Shown here in pieces: positions 9,697 to 19,984 of a stretch of 64,000 nt of DNA. Every line of letters starts with the position of its first letter. Position 1 is the stretch's first letter. Source of the DNA: Gautieria morchelliformis (lineage: Eukaryota; Basidiomycota; Agaricomycetes; Gomphales; Gomphaceae). The stretch spans positions 1-64,000 of the forward strand of contig WHVA01000372.1 of NCBI GenBank assembly GCA_015179125.1, read 5' to 3'. The notes under the pieces were generated by a model. The model did no database searches. It worked only from the letters and a program-made list of their open reading frames with translations, and was not told the origin of the DNA. A program made the translations under genes and the position numbers.

Positions 9697-11136
9697 ATGC
9701 CTCCTCGTACCACAGCTACTTCAGCTCGAGCAGGAGCTGTCGAAGCTCTCTCTTATTTTGGCAATCTTAGATCCGCAACACCAAGGCACGCGGAACCCTC
9801 CAGCAGCTCTCGTGCCGACGATGAGCTTCCCGATGCTTTTCCGCAACGTTTCGAAGAAGTTCCCGACGCTAATCCCGACGACAATCCCGACTACGACGGG
9901 AATTCGACGAGTAGCAGCGGCGAACAAACAGCAGCGTCATTCCGACGCCCAGCTCCACCAGCACCACCTCCACCAGGACCACCTCCAGGCGGCCCACCAG
10001 GCGGCCCTCATGGCGGCCCACCCGGCGGTCCCCCAGGCGGTCCTCCCGGTGGTCCTCCACCTCCAATTCCACCTCAGATTCCCGCCAACCCAGTTCCGCC
10101 CGCGCCAGTTCCGGATCTTGCACAAGCCATCGCCATGCTAGCCGGACAACTCCAGCGCCCGGCCCAAGCACCACCACGCCCCAAGACAAAGGTCCGCGAA
10201 CCAGATCAGTTCGACGGTTCCGACCCCAAGAAGCTCCAGCCATTTCTGGTTCAGCTTCAACTCAATTTCCGTGATCGACCCGACGCCTTTCCCGACGACG
10301 AACGAAAGGTCAATTATGCCCTTTCCTATCTCCGAGGCACGGCGCTCGACTATTTCGAACCCGCCCTCATGGATCCGTTCGCTCTCGTCGACTGGGCCGA
10401 CGATTACACCAATTTCATTTCCGAACTCCGCAGCAACTTCGGACCATTTGATATGGAAGCCGATGCGGAAAACGAACTCGATAAGCTTCGCATGAAAGAC
10501 ACTCATAAGATAGCTAAATATATCGTCACGTTTCAGCAGCTCGCTCCTCGAGTCCAATGGGGAGAAGCCGCACTCCGACGCCAGTTTTACATGGGCTTGC
10601 CACCCCGCATCAAGGATGAAATTGCCCGCGTCGGAAAACCCGCCACCCTTACCGACCTCCGCAACCTCGCCCAATCCATCGATTCGCGCTACTGGGAAAG
10701 ACACTCCGAGATTGCTCGTGAAACATCCACCCAGAGCAAGAATGACAAGTCTTCCGACAAGAAGTCTGATAAAGACAAGAAGAAGACCAATTCCGGAAAC
10801 ACCAACTCCGGAAACAACAACAACAACAGTTCCGGATCCAACTCCGGCAACCGGAACAACAACAACACCCCTCGGAACAACCAGGCCTCTGGTTCTAACA
10901 CCAATGCCCGGAAGAGCACCCAGGATCTTTCCGACAAACTTGGGAAAGACGGAAAACTAACCCCTGTAGAACGCCAGCGTCGCATGGACAACAACCTTTG
11001 CCTCTTCTGCGGCAAAGGAGGTCATGTCGCTCGCGACTGCACTCGCGCTTCCGCCTCCGCTGCTAAGGCCAAAGGCCGCGCAGCAAAGACGGAAGAGAAA
11101 TCCGAAGCGGTTCCCGCTGCGGATTCAAAAAAATAG
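9697..11136 (+). CDS. Gag polyprotein, family A chromovirus
   Basis: An open frame of 479 residues starting 34 bp after the 5' LTR. The order is an acidic N-terminus, a Pro/Gly-rich tract (about 85-135), then the retrotransposon gag core (about 165-330; KVREPDQFDGSDPKKLQPFL and LRGTALDYFEPALM), an Asn/Ser/Lys-rich linker, and a CCHC zinc knuckle CLFCGKGGHVARDC near residue 435. It ends in a Lys/Glu-rich tail. This is the particle-forming protein of the element. Confidence 0.85.
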   Translation: MPPRTTATSARAGAVEALSYFGNLRSATPRHAEPSSSSRADDELPDAFPQRFEEVPDANPDDNPDYDGNSTSSSGEQTAASFRRPAPPAPPPPGPPPGGPPGGPHGGPPGGPPGGPPGGPPPPIPPQIPANPVPPAPVPDLAQAIAMLAGQLQRPAQAPPRPKTKVREPDQFDGSDPKKLQPFLVQLQLNFRDRPDAFPDDERKVNYALSYLRGTALDYFEPALMDPFALVDWADDYTNFISELRSNFGPFDMEADAENELDKLRMKDTHKIAKYIVTFQQLAPRVQWGEAALRRQFYMGLPPRIKDEIARVGKPATLTDLRNLAQSIDSRYWERHSEIARETSTQSKNDKSSDKKSDKDKKKTNSGNTNSGNNNNNSSGSNSGNRNNNNTPRNNQASGSNTNARKSTQDLSDKLGKDGKLTPVERQRRMDNNLCLFCGKGGHVARDCTRASASAAKAKGRAAKTEEKSEAVPAADSKK

Positions 11137-11199
11137 TCAGCAGTCCTCCGGCCTCCGCACGAGCTGAGGGCTGTGTTGACCCCATTCGTGCGACAAACG

Positions 11200-14100
11200 A
11201 GGTTAAACTCAACGCATCCGCTCTTTCGTCCTCCGACTCTCTCTCTGTTCCGCTCACTTCCGACACCATTTCCGCACCCCTGTTTACAGCACTGGTCGAC
11301 TCCGGTTCGACTCATTGTTTCCTCGATTCCGACTTTGTTTTGAAACATAAACTTCCGACCCGTAACATTCCGACTATTCCGCTCCGCCTTTTCGACGGGT
11401 CTTCCAACACGGGAATTTCCCAAGTTGTGGATCTGTCTATCCGTTTCGCTACTGGGGACAACCATGAAGTTACGTTTTACGTTACTCCGCTAGATGCTAG
11501 CTGTTCCGTTGTACTAGGACACAATTGGCTCACCCGATATAATCCGTCGATTAACTGGGCATTGGGTCAAATACAGTTCCGTACCCCGGATCAACTTCCG
11601 TCTATTCCGACGTCTTCTGCAAAGATGGCTCAGGCCTCTTCCGCAACTCCGCTCGTGGATTCAGTTCCGCACTCCGGTCCCGCTTTAGCACCTCCGCCCC
11701 TCGAAGCTCCTCGAATTGCGCTCGTTTCCGCCACCGCTTTCCGCGTATTGCAACGGCAAGATGATACGACCGTTTTCCAGCTTCACCTCTCCGATTCGGC
11801 TTCAGTCAAGGCTCGTTCCGCCTCGACTTCCGCTCCGGTCGACATGAGCTCAGTTCCGGAAGAATATCGTGACTTCCCGGACGTGTTCAATAAGGCCAAA
11901 GCCGACAAACCTGCTGAACATCGACCTTACGACTTGAAGATAGATCTGGAAGAAGGAGCATCTCCGCCCCTTGGACCGATCTACTCTCTTTCGCAAAGTG
12001 AACTCCTAACTCTCCGAGAGTTCGTCGATGAACATCTCAACATGGGCTTTATCCGCCCTTCGCTGTCTCCGCACGGCGCTCCGGTCCTCTTCGTCAAGAA
12101 GAAGGATGGATCTCTCCGCCTCTGCGTCGATTTCCGCGGACTCAATGCCCTCACTAAAAAGGACAAATATCCGCTTCCGCGCATTTCCGATTTACTCGAC
12201 ACTCCCCGCAGGGCGAAGATCTACACCAAAATTGACCTCCGGCACGCTTATCACCTTGTCCGCATCCGGGAAGGTGACGAGTGGAAAACCACCTTCCGCA
12301 CCCGCTACGGTGCCTTTGAGTGGACTGTCATGCCTTTTGGTCTAACCAACGCTCCCGCCGCTTTTCAGCGATTCATGAACGACGTATTTTCCGACCTCCT
12401 CGACGTATGCGTTCTAGTCTACATTGACGACATCCTCATCTATTCCGACACACCGGAAAAACATCGGGGACATGTCCGCGAAGTACTCCGCCGTCTACGC
12501 AAACACCATCTCTACGCAAAAGCAGAGAAATGTGAATGGCATCGCGACACGGTCGAATACCTCGGCTACATCCTCTCTCCAACAGGTCTTACCATGGCAG
12601 AGGACAAAGTCAAGGCAATTCAAGAATGGCCGGAACCCCGACGTGTTAAGGATGTGCAGTCTTTCCTTGGCTTCGCCAACTTTTACCGACGTTTCATTTA
12701 TAATTTTTCCGACATTACTGTTCCGCTCACGCGTCTCACCAGAAGGGTGCCCCATGGAATTTCACACCGGAATGCCGTTCCGCATTTGAAGCCCTCAAAT
12801 CGGCCTTCACCACGGCTCCCATACTCGGTTTCTGGATTCCTGATGCCCAACTTGTACTCGAAACCGACGCTTCTGACTACGCGCTAGCCGCCATTCTTTC
12901 CATCATTTCACCCGACGACGGAGAAATTCATCCGATCGCCTTTCATTCCCGCACTTTTCCGCCGCGGAACTCAACTACGACGTCCACGATAAGGAACTAC
13001 TTGCGATTTTCGAAGCCTTCAAAATCTGGAGACATTACCTCGAAGGTCCAACTTATCCGATCGACGTTGTAACGGATCATAAGAACCTTGAGTATTTTGC
13101 AACCACTAAGATTTTGACTCGCCGTCAAGTCCGCTGGTCTGAATACCTCTCACAGTTCAACATGGTGATCCGTTTCCGCCCCGGAAAGCTCGGAGCAAAA
13201 CCCGACGCGCTCACTAGACGTTGGGACGTCTACCCGAAAGAGGGAAGTAGCGACTATGCCAGCGTTAATCCGCACAATTTCCGCCCAGTATTCTCCACTG
13301 AGCAACTGGCATCGTCCCTGCGTGCCACAGCATTGCAGTTTCCGCTACTCCGCGCCTCAATTATTATGGACACCGAGTCTCTCCATTCCGACATCCGTTC
13401 CGCACTCCGTTCCGACCCCACCTCCGCAGCCCACCTCGATGACCGCACCAGTCCTGGATGTCCCTCGATTCCGACGGATTTCTCCGGTACAAGTCCCGGA
13501 TTTACGTTCCGGACACCAACGATCTACGACTTCGCGTGCTCCAGCAAAGCCACGATCATCCGCTCTCAGGACACCAAGGCCAGAACAAGACCCTCGACAT
13601 AATCCGACGTACCTATACTTGGCCCTCCTCCGCACGATGGTCCAAGACTACTGCAAGTCATGCACCACCTGTATGCGAGCCAAGCCTCAACGTCACAAAC
13701 CCTACGGCCTCCTGAAGCAACTTCCGATCCCGGAACAACCGTGGAATTCAATATCCATGGATTTCATTGAGAAACTTCCTAAGTCATCCGGCTATGATAC
13801 CATTCTAGTGATCGTTGACCGCCTCACAAAGCAGTCCATCTTTATTCCGACCTACGACACCATAACTTCCGCCCAGCTCGCACAGCTCTTGTGCTCCACG
13901 TCTTTTCCAAGCACGGAATACCTTCCCATGTCACTTCCGACCGTGGATCCGAATTTGTGTCCTCCTTTTTCCGCACACTCGGCAAGGCTCTCGACATGAA
14001 GCTCCACTTCACTTCCGGTTATCACCCGAAGGAGACGACAAACGGAACGTACTAATCAGACCCTTGAGCAGTATCTCCGGTCTATTGCAACTACCAACAT

Positions 14101-14790
14101 AGCAATTGGTCCGACCTTCTTCCGCTCGCGGAATTTGCCTACAACAAGCGCCTTCCGCTACCACCGGAATTTCACCCTTTTACGCCAACAAGGGCTACCA
14201 CCCGAATCTCGCCATCCACCCGAACGCGACCTCGCCTCTGCAAGAGCCCGAGATTTCGTTGTGGAACTTGACGACCTTCACCAGCACCTCCGAGAGAACA
14301 TTCCGCTGCCCAAAGAGATACCAAACTTCCGCCGATCGGAAACGCCTTCCGCAACCGGCATTCGAGATAGGCGACAAAGCTTTGTCAAAGCGAAAACTTC
14401 CCACCACTCGCCCCTCGAAGAAGCTCTCTGAGAAATACCTTGGCCTTACGAGATCATCGCTAAGGCCGGCAGTCGTTCTTTCACCCTCAGACTTCCTGAC
14501 AATATGCGCGCAGTACACCGGTATTCCATGTCTCCATGCTTGAACCCGCAGTTCCGAATACAATTCCGAATCGAGAACAACCTCCGCCTCCGCCAGTCGT
14601 CATCGACGGAGAACCGGAATATGAGATTCGGAAATTCTCAACTCCAAGCTTGACAGAGATACCGCTGCCAACTCCAGTACCTAGTCAAGTGGGCAGGCTA
14701 TGAAAACACGACGAAGAGACTCGTGGCTTTCCGCCATGGAACTAGACCACGCCTCTGACCTCGTCTCTGATTTCCACAAGTCTATCCTGA
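11200..14790 (+). pseudogene. Pol region, family A chromovirus (fossil)
   Basis: Recognisable domains in order: aspartic protease (ALVDSGSTHCFLDSDF near 11290), RT with DLRHAYHLVRI and VYIDDILIYSD (near 12235 and 12420), RNase H region (DHKNLEYF near 13075), integrase zinc finger ([16 protein letters not shown], then CKSCTTCMRA near 13550-13680), integrase core (SMDFIEKLP near 13755) and a chromodomain (YLVKWAGYE near 14685). The block is broken in several places. Chromodomain presence places it in the chromovirus branch. Confidence 0.85.
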
Positions 14791-14926
14791 TAAGCCTGGC
14801 CCCATTTCCACGCCCTAGTCAATTCCGACCTCATTTCCGACGCCCATTGCATTCTTACAGTTCTCAATCATTGTTAAAATCCGATTAATTTCCGTTATGC
14901 TAATTTCCGACACTTCAAGAAAAATT

Positions 14927-15727
14927 TTACAAGTCACCCAGACCCCTACTCCTCCCGCATTGTTTCCGCCTCGACCTCCTCCTCTGCTTCCGGCTCTTTT
15001 TCCGCCTCCCTACCTCGACACTCACCAACTCCGTTTCCACCCTTTCCCTCGTTTCCGCCCCCCCGCTCGGACCCGCTTCCGCCCCAATTCCTTGCTCCCA
15101 CAGCCGCACATCCATTCGGTCCTGGACCAGATCGTTCTGCCACCGCATTTCCCACGTCAACTGCTGCAGTACGGTAGACATAACAGTCATCTGGTTCTGA
15201 ATTGACAGAACCTGATGCTGCTGAACCTCGGCCATATCGATCATGATATCCCGGATTTCGCGCTGCTGCTCCTGCATGGCCCTCAGCGACCCGGCAATGT
15301 CAAGGAGTGGATACGACATGGTAAAACGGTTCAAAACCGCCTGTCCCGACTTTCCGGTCACCGGAAACGATTCCTCGGCCCTCCCTCCGCTCGGTCCCGT
15401 TTCCGCCTTCGGATTCGACTCCTCAACCTTCTGTTTCTTTCGCTCCAGCCTCGAAGCGCACCCGTCCACAACGCAGCGCCTTTTCCTGTCACGGCACTGA
15501 TCGCACGACGTTTCCCATGGATTACTCGACCACGTGCAATCCCCCCCCTTAGACTCGCATGGGTCGCAAGGAGCCTTTTCCTCCTCATCGCCGTCCCGAG
15601 TTTTCCGCTTCTTAGTCGCGGGATTCTCCGGCCCCAGTTCACGCAGTTCCAACATCTGACTCAGTTTATTCTTCCGAGCCTTCTGGAATGCATCCGCCCA
15701 ATGTTTCCGTTCCGCCACAAGGTTCAC
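14927..15727 (-). CDS. Antisense ORF inside the chromovirus, cysteine-cluster protein
   Basis: A minus-strand frame of 266 residues lies between the chromodomain and the 3' LTR, opposite to gag-pol. It contains a Cys-rich segment with CDPCESKGGDC followed by CDQCRDRKRRCVVDGC, resembling a basic Cys-cluster DNA-binding motif; it is not a canonical Zn2Cys6 spacing. After this come a helical stretch with MSYPLLDIAGSLRAMQEQ and a basic Lys/Arg-rich tail. Family unknown to me. Extra antisense ORFs at this position are known from some plant Ty3/gypsy groups, which makes this plausible but does not prove homology. Confidence 0.5.
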   Translation of the reverse strand: MNLVAERKHWADAFQKARKNKLSQMLELRELGPENPATKKRKTRDGDEEEKAPCDPCESKGGDCTWSSNPWETSCDQCRDRKRRCVVDGCASRLERKKQKVEESNPKAETGPSGGRAEESFPVTGKSGQAVLNRFTMSYPLLDIAGSLRAMQEQQREIRDIMIDMAEVQQHQVLSIQNQMTVMSTVLQQLTWEMRWQNDLVQDRMDVRLWEQGIGAEAGPSGGAETRERVETELVSVEVGRRKKSRKQRRRSRRKQCGRSRGLGDL

Positions 15728-16191
15728 CGGAGTAGCAATTTCCTTTTGCTTCCCTTTTCCTTCGGGAGATGGTGTACTTTCCGCTGAACTTTCCGAGTCT
15801 GACTCTGACTCGTCCTGAACATTATTCTGGAAGAACTTTTAGTTGGTTTCAAGAACCTTTCTGCCGGACATTCCCGACTCACCTGTTCCCTTTCCGCCTT
15901 CTCTGCAGAAGCTTTCTCCGCAGCAGCCTTCTCTGCAGCAGCCTTGTCCGCAGCAGCTTTCCATGCCGCGTTCCGTTTCCGTTTCTCTTCACGGACGCGC
16001 TCCTCCTCCTCGCGGCGCTCGCGATCCTTCCTCTCCTGTTCCTTCCGCTCTTTCTCCCGACGTTCCTTCTCTTTCCGCGCAGCTTCCTCAGCCTCGCGTT
16101 TTTCAGCCAATTCCTTTTGCGCGAGCATATCAGCAAAATGCTGTTTCATCTCGGCGCTGGACATTTTGGAGAAATCTACTGGAGCACTCAT
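15724..16191 (-). CDS. Antisense ORF inside the chromovirus, charged coiled coil
   Basis: A minus-strand frame of 155 residues starting MSAPVDFSKMSSAEMKQHF, followed by about 70 residues of nearly uninterrupted Glu/Lys/Arg (single long helix or coiled coil) and an Ala/Glu/Lys heptad-like stretch. It sits directly upstream, in the antisense direction, of the Cys-cluster ORF. A function in transcription or in packaging cannot be told apart from sequence. Confidence 0.45.
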   Translation of the reverse strand: MSAPVDFSKMSSAEMKQHFADMLAQKELAEKREAEEAARKEKERREKERKEQERKDRERREEEERVREEKRKRNAAWKAAADKAAAEKAAAEKASAEKAEREQVSRECPAERFLKPTKSSSRIMFRTSQSQTRKVQRKVHHLPKEKGSKRKLLLR

Positions 16192-16300
16192 GATGGAATG
16201 GAAAGAAGACGTGTTTGTTCCTCAGCCTATTTTTTAGAACTCCGACGTGTTTGTTCACAGGTCACGTGATCCGACCTGTGGTCTCGCGGGGCTCGACCTT

Positions 16301-16313
16301 AGAAGGGAGATAC
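16301..16313 (+). other. Polypurine tract before the 3' LTR
   Basis: AGAAGGGAGATAC immediately precedes the TGTTAC start of the 3' LTR, the usual position of the plus-strand primer in Ty3/gypsy elements. Confidence 0.65.
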
Positions 16314-16997
16314 TGTTACAACCGTTCATTTCCGACTTCCAACCCTCAGTTCCGCCACACCTTTCCGCCCCTCCGATATTTCCGCAACACATTCCGCCCC
16401 TCCGATATTTCCGACATTCCGCCCCTTGTACATTTCCCTTGTTCTTTTGACTCTATTACTCGGACCCACCGGACCCACCTCACCGTTCATCAAGACCACA
16501 TATCCGGTCACCCTTGTAGTTTGTTGCTAGATATGTTTTCCCGACCCCTTGTTCTTTGCCATTGTTCTACCTTACCCTGAACCCCCCTTGTAGTCCCATT
16601 GTTCCCAATAGTTAGTTCCCACGCATTGTCTATTCGACTTCTGCTTCCCCCGGAATTTGCTTAGTACCATATCATTACCTGTTGTCTCAGCTCTTTGTAT
16701 AAAAGCCTGTTATGTATGTCTCTTATTCTGCAATCAGATAATCGCCCTCGATACTTGATTTCCTTCGCTCCATCTCCTGTTCTTAGCACAGCGAGTCTAG
16801 CAAGATCTCAGTCTCTCTGCCTTCCGCCTTCCGCCTCAGTTCCGACTCAAGTTCCGACCAAACCTTTGGTTCAGTACATTCCGCCTTCCGACTCAATTCC
16901 GAAATACTTGGGACGATAGTTCATTGGGGGCGCAAGCTATAAGTTGAAGCCGCTGTCCTTTCCAGTTCCGACTTAGCGGAAATCTCAATACGTAACA
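16314..16997 (+). repeat. 3' LTR, family A
   Basis: The 684-bp repeat matches the 5' LTR from TGTTAC to CGTAACA, with small indels between them, so the insertion is not brand new. Confidence 0.9.
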
Positions 16998-17050
16998 AAT
17001 GAGCTGAGAGCAACCCGGCCATTCGCATGGACCTGGTAACCCTAATTCGT
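16998..17050 (+). repeat. Left target duplication and TIR of the KDZ element
   Basis: AATGAGCT, then GAGAGCAACCCGGCC and a shortened box region (CATGGACCTGG), ending in TAACCCTAAT as in the other KDZ-ended element. It has fewer 12-bp boxes than the right end. Confidence 0.7.
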
Positions 17051-17365
17051 TAGTAAGATGAGTGTACATGTGGGTGGCGACAATAATAGATACATACCAT
17101 TGCCTCATACAGGCGACTCAGAAACTCGACCGTGTCGTTCCCCATAACGTCGTGCTCGCTGTTCTTCAGATAGATGTTGGCCCTGAGCTCATCGCCCGCC
17201 ACAATGAGCCACCTTAAGCCCACGTATGGAAAATGTTCCTCATGGCGACCGTATCGAAGGCTTCCCTGTACGACATATCGCACCGGCCCAGATCCCCGTG
17301 TTATTTTCACATATGACACATTCCTTCACCTGCGTCCTTTGCCGCCTTGTCTCCGATCCTCGTCG

Positions 17366-19702
17366 ATGGCCCAACGACGTCTGCTTTCAGTCCTGGTAGA
17401 GACACCTGAGCTAGCTCAGCTTCCATTTGACATTCTCGTCACCTTCGTAGACCTTATTCGACACGTCAAGCCACATCTCATGTGGAACCAACACTCCCAG
17501 CTCACTGATCCCCCCAGCACACTGCCTGTCAGCATCCATTGCTTCATGCGCGACGCGTTAGATATCACCGATGAACTCAGTAAAGTTTTGTGGGAGACAT
17601 TGAAGGGGTTTGCCTGGGCAGAACCAGATGACGATACGAACAAATGGCTGGCGAAGAGGTCAGTAGCATTGCTACCTCTATTCCTCCGACACGGACACGT
17701 CTATGGAGTTGGTGAGTCTTATTACATTGCAGGCCAGGTAGATTAGAACTAATCTGAGGATGATACTAGGATTCTATGATTTTTACCCACCACATCGCAC
17801 ATGCATCAACCCCTGCATGTGAAAAGCGAACATGGTCCGGTGATCACCAGGTGTACGAGCATCCAGAGCTCATGGAGCCGATTACATTCGTGGCCACCGC
17901 ATTAACCAAAGACTTTGGTGCGCTCCCTAGCTACAACACGTCGCTGGCCTGTAGAAGTAAGTTGGATGTAGTTTTCATAATCGATGCAATCCTAACAATC
18001 AAATAGGATGCAGTATGCGTTACTACTACAACTATCGGGTTGGCACGGGTATACGCACCTATTACCAGGGTATCCCTCGCTTCATACAGGCTTCACAACG
18101 CTTTTTTATTGAAACGGCACTCTGTGAAGTATTTGCTACTATGATGAATTGCGCCTGGTAAGTCTTGATTCCCAAAATCATAATAATTTGACACATGCGT
18201 TTATACTGCTGGCCAGGACCTCTGCAACCAACTGCGCATGCATCTATAACATATCGTTTGTGCCCGACGATATCAAGCCATTCCTTCCGATGGAATGGAA
18301 ACCAAAGCTCTCTCTCTACTACGATGATGTTTGGGATTCATTTTTCATCTATAGCCTCCTACTCGATAATGCACAATGCAGGACCATCCTCCAAGTACCC
18401 AATCAAGCGAAAACGCAAGCCGATCGACTACGACCAGCATTAGAAGCAAGGACACAGCGTATGATGGGCACTGGGCAACCTGAATGGAACCATGCATGTG
18501 AGACATGCACCCACATAATGAAGACAGAAAGCGGCGAACTACGTTTGTCAGTCCTGATATTGCCTATATTTCAATTCTGACGATTCTTATCAGGCAAAAT
18601 ACGCTCCGTTGTTACAGACGGCGTTACATTGGGACACCCATGCTGTGCTGGTGCTTTAGACTGCAAGATACCGCTTGAAAACAATAAGTCAATCTACTGT
18701 CCACAGCACGAGTACAAACTGAAGATATGCGCGGTGGTTACCTGCAACCGAACAGTCGACACTGGTTTCAAGACATGCAGCGATCCCGAGCATCATGCAT
18801 GTGAAGAGTACCATAACAAGATGGGGAAGGCGATGTTTCAGCTCAAGTCCCGTTTAGAACGAAATAAAACCTCTCAGCCTACTTCTTCTTTGCCTGTGGA
18901 GGTCACGGAGACATCTGAAATACAACACAGCACCATTTGTGCCGAAGACGCCCTTCAGGAATCTTTTCAGCAGAATGAGGGGGTGGGTGCCAAAGATGAA
19001 CAAGTGTTTATTAATAAAGATGGTTCACTCGAAGCTCCTCCCCCAGATCCTGCAGCTTCTTGCCCTGATAAACCTGACATGGGGAACCGTAAAGTCAAGG
19101 CGCGCTTCGGATGCAAACGAACGCACAACGAGGAGCTGTGCATTGCTTCGTGCGGTGGAATATTGGGCCGTGCTACATTCTACGGTTCAGAAGGTGCCAA
19201 TGGTGTTCGTGTAAGTCATGTTTCGTTTGCATCGAGTCAACAGTTACTTACCCATATACAGGAATTTTGGCATGGTGTATTCCCTACAAAAGTGTCTCTG
19301 CCTGAAGTCCTGTGGATGGACATGAACTGCCTCATCGCCGCGATGCTGGCTGCAGAGGGCGACACATGCTTCAAGAGGTGTGCCCTCCCTGTTGATGTCT
19401 TCCACTATGATGGTAAACACAAGAAGACTGATTCATTTTGTGTGCAAAATTGCAACCCGCGTCTCTGGCCAGAACTCGTCACACCTGATGGTCGCTGGTG
19501 TTTTAACTCATCAGTTGCAGAACAAACAAATGCCTGGGTTGGGGGGTTTATCTCCATTGTTCGAGAGATGCGTGTGGACCAGTATAACTTCTTTTTAGAT
19601 GAAATGATTCGGCGGTGCAACGACATCATGGTGGGTGAGCTGTGGAAGAGGCACCAGGCACCATATAACATCCCACGAGAGGAACTGCTCTGCACGGACT
19701 GA
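17366..19702 (+). CDS. KDZ transposase with CxC5/CxC6-type cysteine clusters
   Basis: Six exons: 17366-17711, 17770-17956, 18007-18157, 18217-18542, 18594-19210, 19262-19702, with GT-AG introns of 50-59 nt. The product is about 688 residues once one extra C in the run 17810-17813 is allowed for; as it stands this is a frameshift. The N-terminal half carries the CxC5-like cluster (FYDFYPPHRTCIN, CEKRTWSG). The central part holds CxC6-like cysteines (GHPCCAGALDCKIPL, YCPQHEYKLKICAVVTCNR). The C-terminus has the RNase-H-fold catalytic region: ALPVDVFHYDGKHKKTD with Asp, FCVQNCNPRLWPEL, and NSSVAEQTNAWVGG with the likely catalytic Glu. This enzyme would cut and join the element ends. An ATG at 17174 in another frame was not used. 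Confidence 0.85.
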
Positions 19703-19984
19703 TTCACACTCATACGTGGTGCGTTGGTAGTAGGTGCAGAGACTGGTACTTACGCATTTGCAGTATGCAGTAACATATGCATGTCGCAAGAGGTTTTATT
19801 GAGACAGCTCAAGGACAGAGTTCATAGTAACAATAGGCAGTAGAGTTTAGCAATGATAACGGAGTTGGGATATAATGACGAATATTTGAGCAATAATGAC
19901 TTGCGAATGATTGAATGCAGTATTGAGAGAATCGGCATCTACGATGATAAGAAATAATAAGCGATAGAAAGATGAAGCCTACAC

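Larger units (their letters stand above)
8956..16997 (+). mobile_element. Ty3/gypsy chromovirus (family A) with both LTRs, fossil
   Basis: An 8042-bp element with LTRs at 8956-9663 and 16314-16997, both starting TGTTAC and ending CGTAACA. The order is gag, protease, RT, RNase H, integrase and chromodomain, then an antisense coding block, a purine tract and the 3' LTR. It looks whole in outline, with several breaks, mostly in pol. The flanks do not give a matching 5-bp duplication (TAGAG on the left, AATGA on the right), which suggests rearrangement. Its 3' edge abuts the target duplication of the KDZ transposon. A solo copy (60519-61196) and an interrupted solo copy (28404-31406) lie elsewhere in the window. 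Confidence 0.9.
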
